A DNA stretch of 64,000 nucleotides from Aristolochia californica. Its lineage: Eukaryota; Streptophyta; Magnoliopsida; Piperales; Aristolochiaceae. The stretch spans positions 34,783,619 through 34,847,618 of the forward strand of contig JARWKL010000008.1 in assembly GCA_029961685.1 (NCBI GenBank), written 5' to 3'. A model generated the notes under the pieces. It was not told where the DNA came from. It made no database searches and worked only from the letters and a program-made list of their open reading frames with translations. The number at the start of each line of letters is the position of its first letter. Position 1 is the first letter of the stretch. Position numbers and translations under genes: made by a program. Below, piece after piece: positions 35,601 through 47,600 of this stretch.

Positions 35601-38600
35601 ATGATCACCATGATGAGCAGAGTGATGAATTAAATGATAGAACACAGTATTGGAGGTTAGTGGGAAAGTTAATTTATGCAATAGTTACTAGACCTGACAT
35701 TTATTTTGCAGTAAGTGTTTAGGGAGCCAGTTTATAGAACATCCTCAAAAAGTACACTTAGAAGCTGCACAAAGAATTTTTAGGTATTTGAAAGGAGCTC
35801 CAGGAAAAGGTCTTTTCTTTAGACCTAACTATCATATGAAGATAAAGATTTTCTCCGATGTAGACTATGCGGGGTCCAGATTGGACAGAAAATCAACCTT
35901 TAGATATTGTGTCCTCCTAGGAGAAAATTTGGTTTGTTGGAGAAATAAAAAGCAAAATGTTGTAGCCCGATCTAGTGCTGAAGCTTAATACAGGGCGATG
36001 GCCCATATAATGAGTGAGTTGATGTAGGTTAGGTCTGTCTCACGAGAATTGGATTTCAACCAGGATGAGCCGATGAGCATGTTTTGTGATAATCAAATTG
36101 TGATTTCTATTGCAATCAACCCAGTTTTCTATGAGAGGACTAAACATACTGAAGTGGATTGCCACTTCATTTGAGATGCAGTTATGAAAAAGGAGGTAGT
36201 AACTTCATTTGTTCGGTGTGGAACTCCTTACCAAGACCCTTGGCAAGCGAGAATTTATATCATTCTGCAACAAGCTGGAACTCCTACATATATACGCTCC
36301 AACTTGAGGGGGAGTGTTAGAAAATACATCCAAGAGTATTTTGGAAATTTTACCCATCAAGGGTATTTAGGTCATTTTGCCACATTAATGGTTAATTTTC
36401 TTAATGTAATCTTATTTCGCATGTTAAATTATATCAGTGGTTAAATTTTCATATACATAGGATGTGTATAAGGAGATTAAGGTTCATAAAGTGTATAGGG
36501 GCATTTTTTGTAATTTATAAATCAAAACACTTATTTAAGGAGTTTGGGTATTCGTGCACAGTTCCCAATGAAGCCATTCAAGCTCTTCAAAGAGTTCCTC
36601 TTCTCCCTTCTCCTTTTTCTCTCAATTTTCTCTTCTTCCTTCACCCAAATCTTGATTTTTATAGGAACAATTTAAAAATATTGGAAGCATAAATAGTTTT
36701 TTTTAAAATTGACCAGCAATTTGCATATGGCTGATAGAAGAAGTGCCTATTTCCCACTGCACAACACTTCCTGATCCATTCTGGAGTAGGCACAGAATTG
36801 TTGAACAGTCACAAAAAGGTCAAGCATGAGGCAAAGCTAAATCATTTTCTTTCTTTTCCTTCTCAGGATTGGGGTTGGCCCATTAAGCAAGCCATCAGCC
36901 AAGGAATTGGACTAGGGACAGACTTTCTTTTCTTTCAATATTAGGCACAAATTTTTTTTCAAATAAATGGACAAAAAAACTTTGGGAAAATAGAAAATAG
37001 AAAAGCTAGAAAGAATATCAGTTGCATTTAAAAAGAGAAAAAACTTCTTTGACCTAATGTATACACTTACGTCCCTTCCCAGTACCCTCTGCCGATGAAT
37101 CACTTGCTTCAAAGAGTACCTCTTCCCAGGCTCAACAAATTCATTAAAGGACTCGCCTAGAGGAACTTTGGAAGGGATAATATGACCAATGTTCTGTCCA
37201 AACTTTGGGCAATCCAACCAACCTGAAGTATGAAAGAACAAATAATTATTAAAAAGATGAGGACTAATGGCAACAGCAATGAAATAAAAATTTAGTATAG
37301 AGAAACAAAAGATAAATAATTAATCCAAAACAGAAAACAGAGACCTGAAAATATACAAGTCTGAAAATAATAATATCCCAGTCTGACAATAAAAATATAC
37401 AAAAATAGAAGATAAAAGCCCAGATTTTATTTTATTTTTGAAATGATGCTGATTTTTATTAGGACAAAAGCTCAAAAGAGCAATTTACAAAGGAGGGAAG
37501 TCTTCCCAAACAACGAGAGATTGCTGGGAAGTTCCAAATTTTGCCAATTTATCAAGCAAAGAATTGGGTGATTTAGAAATGAGATTCCAATTACCATGAG
37601 TAGAAGATACAATGTCAGCAATACTATCAATGATGGGCCAGTGGCGCCAAGGGGGGAAGTTGTCTTTGGAAAACCAACTAATAATCATCTTCAAGTCGCC
37701 TTCAATGATTAACTTGCCATGGAGATGATCCCTGAAGATTTAGAAGCCGAACAGCAGAGCACTAACTTCAGCAGTATTAAAATCGGCAATGCCCACCAGA
37801 CCAACATAAGAAAGAATAGGGTCTCCGTTGTGACCTCTGAACACACCACCTGCTCCAGCCGGCCCAGGATATCCAATAGCACTACCATCAAAATTCAGCC
37901 TAATGCAGTCGCAAGGGCGGGGGGGATCCAATAGCCATTCTCGGAATTCTGCTGGGGCCTAACATATGAGACATCAAATTCCAATTTTCCCGAAGGGAAA
38001 TCCCCGATAGAGTGGTAAAATCCTTCCTTGTATGAAGCCAGTTTGAGATAAGGCCAACGGCATGAGAAGCAGTGTTTTCCGAGGTGCTAGCTTTGGAGTT
38101 GAATCTCCGGTTGTTCCGCTCGAGCCAAATGCACTATGGAACATGTGCAAGACAGGCCGAAAGTATTAACTTGCCTAGCCAAAGAAGGAGAATCCTCGAA
38201 CCATCTCAAGGGAGCCAAAGAGGTCCTGATGTAGCCCCACTTAGAGCCCAATTTTCTAAAAAATCTTCATCCAAACTTGTCACGAAAATCAATAGTGTAA
38301 GTAGGACATGCTGGAATGTCTCTTCGCACTCACCGCAAAGGCAACAAGAAAGATCGGGGGCGGTGAAGCCTCTTCTATGAAGGTTGTCTGAAGTAAGAAT
38401 TTGTTCTCTAATGGCTAATGACACGAAAATTTTGATGTTGTTTGGCGCCGAGAGTTTCCAAACCAGATTCGCCTTGTGCTCATGAATACTGTAGTCTTGC
38501 TTTCTAATATGAGAGTAAGCCGAAGTGACAATGAATCGGCCATTATTACTGGGCTTCCAAATCAACTCATCATCTAAGTGCTCCCGGATAATAGTACTGC

Positions 38601-41600
38601 TGAGTTTGGTAAGGAGAGCAAAAAGCCAACGATTCCTCATCATTTAATCCCCCGCTGAACGGGAGACTCCACAAGTGATCATTCCATGAATTAGCCACAG
38701 AGCAAAAGGGGTCGCTTGCCACCCTAGGCAGCCCCGAGAAGTCCGCCGAGAGGGATCAAGGGCCACAGCATTCGTCCGACTAGAAGAGAAGGGTCCTTCC
38801 ATTGCCCGTGTGAAACGAGGTAGCATCTCTGAATACTGGAAGGAGCTTGAAAATTGATTTCCATATTGGGGATAGGAGGCGAGCGGCGCCACCCTCTCTC
38901 CACCAGGCACCCGAAAACTGAAGGTAGAATTTCACCATATTCCTCCATAAACTGTTATGCATGTTGCTGAAATTCCAAATCCATTTGAGCTTAAGAGTTT
39001 TGTTCATTTCTCTTGTAGGTCGGATGCCCAATTCTCCTCTATTATGAGGCATGCAAATATCCTTCCAACAAACCAAATGGTATCTGAAGGTGTCTTCTGA
39101 ACCTCTCCATAGAAATTGTCGACGTATGGCATCAATTTTGGAGCAAACGGAGGCCGGACAGTGCATGAATGATAACAGATAATTTGGCAGCCCAACCAGA
39201 CAAGACTTAAGGAGAGTGAGACGCCTCGCTGTTGATAAGAGTTTACCCCTCCCAAGTGGCTAGCCTCTTTTCAAATTTCTCAATGAGGGGGGACCATAGT
39301 GACGTCGAAGGCCGAGAATCAAAAAGTGGGAACCCAAGAAATGTAGCTGGCATATTTCCCACAGAGCATCCTAGGTAGTCCCCCATATCCCTCAGCCCAA
39401 CTGGATCAATGTGATAGCCAAGAAAAGTGGTTTTTCCCCAGTTTATGTTCTAATCAGAAGCCAATTCAAATAATCCCCCCACGGCACGCAATATTCTGAT
39501 CTAATCCATAGTACCAACCCCGGAGCAAATAGTATCATCCGCAAACTAGCGAATCGGAATATCAAAGGTTGTGCAATCTGTCGTGGGGAGGAGCCATCCC
39601 ATGTTCTTGGCCAAGTAGATCAAGGAAGATAGATATTTTGCTACCCCGTTGAAGAGCAAGGGGGAGAGGGGGTCTCCTTGTCTGATTCAAAAGCCCATAT
39701 TAGAGTAACAAGAATTATATTACTATCTGCTTGTTATGTCACATGAAGTTACACCTGATCCAGAAGCTTGGCATGACATAAAAATTACTTTCCTTAAAAG
39801 AGAACAGAGGAAAGGAAGTACAAAAGAAAGTAGACACCTCAAGTTTGATCTTCACATCTTATGAATGTTCAGTTCCACCGAAGTCCTCTTACCAAGAACT
39901 CTTACAAATTCTAAAAAATACTGAACTTCCCATCCAATAGTAAATGCACGAGCTAAGCATTTTCTTTGTTCTTACTAAGGAAAGAAGGCCAAAGCCTCTA
40001 CAACAGGCCCCTCAAAGCCCAGCAAGCACAAGAAAACAATGAAGCACATAAACCACAATTAAACAACATTATCAAGTTGCACAACAATGTGAAGCAGAAG
40101 GTAGCGCAACTTTTTTTTTTTTTTTTTGATAAAAGTGGTAACGTATTAAAAAAGAAGAAGAAAATTACAAACTAAGAGGGCCTCCAGTTACAACCATTGC
40201 GGGAAGGGAGGTCCCATGTTTAGCAAGCCCGTCTGCCAAGGAATTGGCGGCACAAGGAATATGAGACCATGTACAACAAATGTTGGCCACAATGTCCAAA
40301 ACACAATGATAAAAGGGTCAGAGTCTCCACAAGGGGGGGAGGGGGGAGGAGCTCCAATGAATAATAACACTGGAGTCTCCTTCAACAATGAAGGGGTCAT
40401 GGAGATGATCTTTGAAAGTGGTTAAACCATGATATAAGGCCCAGAGCTCTGCAGCAATGGAATCAGAAATTCCCATTGGCCCTGCATATGAGAAGAGGAT
40501 GTTACCCAGGGCATCCCTGATAACTCCCCCAAAGCCGGCAAGTACCTGACAACCCCGAGCGTTACCATCAAAATTCAGCTTGAAAACTCCATTGGGGGGG
40601 GGGGGGGGGACCACGGAATGCATTCAGGAGGCCGTTGGCTTCCCCGCATCTGTGCAATACATCGCCAGGTTGTCCACAAAGAGGAGCCACTAACAAAGCG
40701 GAAATCCTTCTTGGTGTGAAGTCAAGCTGAGATCTGACCCACAATCATTTTTGTGATGGCCCCAATAGAGAGAAGTTTAGAGTTGAAATGTCTATTGTTT
40801 CTCTCCTGCCAAATCCGCCATGGGATGTACCCAAGGCAAGCCAACGCAATCATACACCCCAACTTGGGTATGGGAAGGTGCAAGAGAAACATACCCACAT
40901 CCGATAAATGTTCAAGCATACAAAAAGTAATGCCAATGCGATGGAGAATTCGAGTCCATATTTGCCACGAGAACAGGTAGCGCAACTTCGCAACACTGTC
41001 TGTAAGAAAATTTGTTGTTCTTCTTCTTCGTCTTCTTCTTCTTCTTCATTTTCTTACTAAGCACAGAAAGAGGTAAATTTGAAGCAACAAAAAGGCCAAT
41101 AATCTACAAACTGATGAAGAAAATAATGCTATTAAAAGAAGTATCTACCACAACAGAGCAAATGGCAAGAGACTCCACTTCCAGTATGGAACCCACAAAT
41201 TGTTAAGGTGCAAAGAATAGGAAATTGTTTTATCCATATTTTCCACACAAAAAAAAAAATCTTATTTAGTACGTTTGAATAAAATGGAGTTAGGCCATAA
41301 AAATAGAAGACAAATAGACTTGGGTGCAGCACCACAGCTAGGAGTCCAGGAGTCCTAAACTCAAGAACCTGTATTCTAGTAAGGAAAGTTTAACATGCGA
41401 TATTAATCATTAAAGTCCAAAATGTTAAGTTGTAGAGCCTAATCAACGCCCTACGCTGAGTCAGTACGTGGATCGACCTTTGCACTAAGGTCGCCGCGGG
41501 GCTTGGAAGGGGGGAGGGAAGCCCCCCTCCTGGGGGAGTGGGGGTGTGGGGGCGAAGCCCCTGCCCGGTCCATGATATATTGACTGTTGTTTCATGAAAA

Positions 41601-44600
41601 GCAGTTTTGGAATTTCACTCTTGTATCGTGTTTGCCCTAATTTTCTCTTTATATTTGGGGCGCCCTATTAGGGTTTTATAATCATCCGAGGAGCATCAGT
41701 TGCAACCGAGAGAGGTTAGAGAACAACAACACCTGTAAGTGTGTGCGATCTCTCTTGTAAACTATTTTTCATCTTCATAGTGGATTACTACAGTGGTGAA
41801 AGACAGGACGTAGTCTCACCTTGAGGCAAACTGTATAAATCTTGTTGTGTTTTTCGTGTTTGCTTTTTTCTTCTTCCGCGATTACTATTATTGTTCTCGT
41901 TAGTTTGGAATTAGGGCGTCTAATTCCTAACACTAAACTCAACCACCTGTAGTCTGGTAAGGAAAGCTCAACATGCGATATGAATCATTCAAGTACGAAT
42001 ATGCACTATCCTTGAAGCTCAGTTCATCCACCAAGTCATTATTTCTACACCTGAAGGTATTGTAGACAATCGATCACAAAAACAAAAACTTTCCCTCATT
42101 TGCTTAAATTTTTGTTTGTTGCAGGTACCTTTTTTTTTTAATGAAGATGTATAAGCTATTTTGTTTTTGTTTTTTTTTAAATGATGCTGAATTTTATTAA
42201 GAGAGCTCAAACGAGCAGATTACACAAGGGGAAGCCTTCCCAAACAATGAGAGATTGCTGGGAGGTTCCGAATTTTGCCAATTTATCAGCCAAAGAATTG
42301 GCAAATCTAGGAACGAGGTTCCAATTACAATGAATGGATGACACAATGTCAGCAATACAATCAGTGATTGGGCAATGGCGCCAAGGAGGGGAGCTTTCTT
42401 TTGAACACCAGCTAATGACAGTCTTTGAATCGCCTTCAATAATCAGTTTGCCATGGAGCCGCTCTTTAAAGATTTGGAGGCCGAACAGAAGAGCACTCAC
42501 TTCAACAGTATTTGAATCAGCAATACCCACCGGCGCTGCATAGGATAGAATAGGGTCTCCAGTACCGTCTCTGAAAACACCATCAGCTCCAGCCGGCCCA
42601 AAACAGCCTAAAGCACTGCCATCAAAATTGAGTTTGATGCAGTCGTAGGGGGAGGATACCAGGCGGCCATAACTGGATTCCTACGGGACCCGCCATGTGC
42701 GCTATCAAACCCCAATTTTCTCGGAGGGAGACGCCCGATAGAAAAGCAAACTCCTTAGAATGTAGCCAGCTCGAGATAAGGCCCTCTGCTTGAGAAGCTA
42801 CATTATCCGGGTTGCTAGCCTTGGAGTTGAATCTCCGATTGTTTCGCTCTAGCCATATACACCATGGGACATGCGCAAGGCATGCCAAGAGAATTATCTT
42901 GCCCAGCTTAGGAAGGTGTATCCCCATAACCATCTCAAAGTGCCAAAAAGGTCTTGATGTAGCCCCATTTGAAGACCAATCTTCTGAAATATCTTCATCC
43001 AGACTTGCCATGAAAAGTCGCAATGTAAGAGAACATGCTGGACTGTCTCATCACACACACCACAAAGGGGGCAAGTGCGATCGGGGGCGGTGTATAAGCT
43101 ATTAAAAAAGTAAATAATACAATACCTAGCTAAAAAGGGCCTTCCTCCACAACAAGGTATTGGAGTGAAACACCTAATTTAGCCTGAGTGTCAGCTAAAT
43201 GATTAGCTAACCTAGGAGTGTGCTTTCAATTACAGTTTAGAAGAGATTAAATTACATATATCAAAAAACATATCCCAATGTCGCCATGGAGGAGCTAACT
43301 TTGCACACCAGTTGATAACAATTTTAGAATCGCCTTCAATGCAGAGAGGCCCCACTAGATGGCAATTGAAGATCTGCAACCCATTAAGTAACCGGAGAGC
43401 TCAGTAGTGGTTGATTCTGAGATTCCAATTGGCCCAACGAAAGAGAAAAGAAGAATACCATTATCGTCATGGATAACTCCACCAAAACCCGCAAGGCCTG
43501 GGCATCCTTAAGCTCTTCCGTTAAAATTCAATTTGTAGTAGCCTATCAGAGGGGGAGACCAAATTTCCATAATCAGGGGACGAGAAGGATAAGACATGCC
43601 AGTTATCAACCGCCAGTTCCCATGAAGGTTGGAGCCATTTAGATTTCGGAATTCCTTACGCAAAAGGATCCACTTGGAAACTTGGCCAACAATATTTTCT
43701 ATCAGTATATCGATAGGGATAGATTTTAAATTGAATTTTCAGTTGTTTCTTTCTTTCCATAATGCCCAAATGGTATGACCAACATAGCAAGATATAAATA
43801 ATTTCCCGAGTTTTGGGAGGCTATCATTGGTAATTGAGAGGATTGTAGATGTAAGATTTTGAGAAGGGCAATATTGGAAACCGATTTTGTTGAGGAGGCT
43901 AGACCAGACAATGTGGGCAAAATTGCAATGTAAGAGGACATAGGTGGCTGTTTCTGGAGAAGTTTGGTAGAAGGGGCATAAGGGGTCCTAGACAAGGATT
44001 CCTCGTCGGATTAAAGAATCGGACAAGAGGATTTTATTCCGACATGCGCTCCAGATAAAAAAATTTGCACGAAGAGGGGCAAGCAAGGTCCATGCGATGG
44101 CTGCAGGATGATTGGTTTGTCGGGGGTTGGGGCAGCTCAAGAAATTATAAGCAGAGGAAGTGAAAAAAGTACCTTGGGTGCAAGGTGTCCGTATTAGAGT
44201 ATCAGGCACATTTTGGGGGCTTACCAAGGATAGACAAGCAATGAGGTTAGACGTCACTGGAGCCTCTGAGTCCAAAAGTGCTCTCTAACGATTTAAGTTC
44301 CATCCACCAGAATCGGTCCACTGGTTTGAGATAGTGGCTTCCATATTTATGGCCAAGTTTGAGATCAAACTATGGCTGATGTTGATACTGCAAGGGCCCG
44401 TCCACCAGTCTGACCAAAATTTTGTCAGATTTCTCGTACCAATGTAGCATTTGATAGTCTTTTTGAAATCAGGTAACAAAATTACAATTTTTTTCCACAC
44501 AGGGGAAAGCCTTTTACGTCTCCCACCCTCAGTCCACCAACCAAATAATTTATTTGCTTTAGCAGCAACTAAAGTCCTCCAAATCAGATCAGGATAAAAA

Positions 44601-47600
44601 TTAAATTTCCAAATCCATTTAAGAAGCAAGGCCGAATTAGTGGTAGCAGTATCACGGATCCCAAGACCTCCAAAGAGTTTAGGTTTGCATACCTCAAGCC
44701 ATTTCACAAGACTATACTTCCTTTCACCGTTCGGTCCTCCCTATAGAAATCTCCTTTTGAGTAGTTCAATTCTTTTCCGTACAGAAGTAGGACATCAATA
44801 TAATGACAGGAAATAAGATGGGATACAGGCAAGACTTAATAAGGACAAGCTTACATGCTTTGGAGAGAAATCTTCCTCTCCAGGAAGCCAGACGGCCCTC
44901 CAGAAGTTCAATAACAGGATGCCAAGAGCTTTCGGAAGGCAGAGTAGATGACAAGGGGAGGCCTAGATAGGTACAGGGAGGTGTAGCAATTTTGCATCCC
45001 AGATAACAAGCCATAGAGTTCAGCACACATTAGGATCAATGTTGAAGCCAATAATGGAGGATTTTGTCCAGCTTGGATTTTGTCCAGATGAGAGTTCAAA
45101 TAAGTTAAACAAGGCTTTAATATGAGATATTTCATTCATTGTTCCTTCACCAAAGAGAATGGTGTCATATGCAATCTGTCTTTGGGATGCCCATGGGCCC
45201 TCATTGGGATTTACGGTCCAACTCATTATCATGACCGTTCTCGATTTTGGGAGGAAGTCCTTCTTATCGTCCAACTCTAGGACTCACCCTAGCTCCTTGC
45301 TAGAGATTTTAATGTCACCCATCTTTGCTCAAAAAAACCCCCACACTCCAGAAAAAAAAACCCACCATGTGTGCCTTTTCTGACCTCATTAGTAGCCTTG
45401 AACTCTCAGAGATACCTCTATTCGGGAAAGAATATACTTGGTCAAACAGTCAGTCTCCCCCGATTTTGTCGAAGCTTGATAGATTCCTTGCCAATCCAGA
45501 ATGGCTTCAGCTCTATGGCAACACCTCGGGTCAAGTTCTCAACCGAACCTGCTTTAATCATTAGCTGATTCAAATCAACACTCACCCTCGGCTTGGGGTC
45601 GATCCCCGTTTCGTTTCAAAAACTCATGGCTTCATGAAAAAAACTTTGCCATCAACCTCACCTCCTAGTGGCAAGAAATGCCTCATCACCCAAACCCAGG
45701 CTAGTTGTTTCCATTAAAGCTGAAAGCCCTAAAATTCAAAGTTTGCACTTGGTCCATCACCTGTAGTGCTACTGCTGCTCACCGAAAAGAATTTGTTCAC
45801 AACGGATCAAAGATCTCTCTTTATCCTAGAACTTACTCTTCAAAAGCATTTAGATAGTGATCTCTTTGCTTTACTGCGTAATGAAACAATTCATTGGAAG
45901 CAGGGTCCAGATTCCGCTGGTTGACCGAAGGGGATGGAAATACCAAAATTTTTCATCCAATCGCCTCAGCTAGACAGAGAGCTAACCGTATCACCTCCCT
46001 CTACTGTGGAAATCAGGTGATAATGGATAGCCTCTCCATTTCTCACACTCTTGTCAAGTATTTTTAAGATCTCTACACTGAGAAGTCTTCCAACTGACCA
46101 ATCCTTCACCAACTCCATTTCTGCCGTATCACCTCCGAGGACACTAACCACCTGGAGTGCCCCTTCAGTACAGAAGAAATTGACCTTGCTGCACTCGGTA
46201 TGCCCAAAGACCGAGCCCTTGGCCCTGACGGTTTCAATGGGAATTCTACAATAAACTATGGGATATCATCTGGAATGATGTTCATGCATTTGCAAATAAC
46301 TTCCATCAGTGTAGTACCACTCACAAAGCCATCGACACTCCTTTATCGCCTTAATCCTGAAAAAAACAAACTCAGTCCAACCCCAAGATTTCAGACCTAT
46401 TAGCCACACCACCAGCTCCTATCAAATCATTGCACGTATTCTTGCTAACCGCCTCCATTTCACCCTCCCTTAAATAATCAACCCTTCGCAAAGCGCTTTC
46501 ATCAGAGGTCAAAATATCCTTGATTCTGCAATGGCAGCCCATGAGAAGGCGTTTGATCGAGTCAAATGGAAGCTCCTTGATCATATATTCGGCCAAATGG
46601 GATTTGGCACCCGCTAGCGGTTCTGAATGAGAAGTTGTATTACAAACGCATCCTTCTCACTCCATGTTAATGGCAAAGCATGCTGGTATTTCAAAGGTAC
46701 AAGGGGAATCCGCCAAGGAGACCCACTATCTCCCTTCCTCTTTACTCTGATTGCGGGATACCTGGCATCCATGGTTCACTGCGTCAAAGGTTTTGGCTGG
46801 CTCTGTGCTATGGCTTCTGATCCTGAGCAAGATATTTCCCTCCTGCAATATGCTGATGACACTATCCTTTTCGGTGCACAATGGACCAAATTGCGCACAT
46901 AAAAGCACTTCTGAACCTGTTTGAACTCTAATCTGGGCAAAAAGTGAGCTGATCAAAATCCTCCATCTCTGGCTTCAAAGTGGACAATCATATCCTGCAC
47001 TCAATGGCTAACTGCTTGGAGGCCCTCTTCACATTGAAGGTGACTCGAAGGTGGTTATTGGATGGTGATATCATGCATCTGCCCCATCATGGCGGCATTG
47101 AGACACCTTCCTGGAGATTCTCAATATTGCCTCTCAATTTTCTTGAATTTGGTATCACATTCCGAGATCCGCAAATTTGGCAGCTAATGTGCTTGCCAAG
47201 CAGGGAACAACCTTCCAATCTCTTATTGTTAGGGATTTGCTCCCTTGATTTCTGTATTTTTCTCTCTGTTAATATATACATCATTTTCAAAAAAGAAAAA
47301 AAAAAACAAATCTTCCAATCACTTATTTGGGTCTCCCACTGACACCTAACTTGTCGTCCAAAAACAACTGGCATCCAGTTATTGAGCGTACGGAAGGGCG
47401 TTTGGCCACCTGGAGGGGAAAATTTCTGCAAAGGCTGGTAAGCTCACTCTCATCAAATCATGCCTTCATGGAATACCGAGTAACTTTCTCTCTCTATTCC
47501 ACTGCCCTACAGTAATTAAAAACCGGCTAGAAAGTCTCAAAAAAAAAAAAAAATTGTGAGGTGGACCCGATGGAGAAAAAAAATATCACTTAGTAATGGG

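Larger units (their letters stand above)
29023..36663 (+). mobile_element. Copia LTR retrotransposon, defective, with nested LINE
   Basis: 5' LTR 29023-29382, primer-binding site 29383-29394, polypurine tract about 36302-36314, 3' LTR 36315-36663. TSD ggaac is at 29018-29022 and 36664-36668. It sits in intron 3 of the capping enzyme, antisense to that gene. A 233-bp tandem duplication follows the 5' LTR, a LINE occupies about 29744-32676, and gag-pol has large internal deletions. Confidence 0.93.

Noticed and set aside
45176..45300. 5' inversion of one LINE by twin priming
   Set aside because: The plus-strand part is not a short inverted 5' piece but a separate long copy with its own RNase H and poly-A at 51290.
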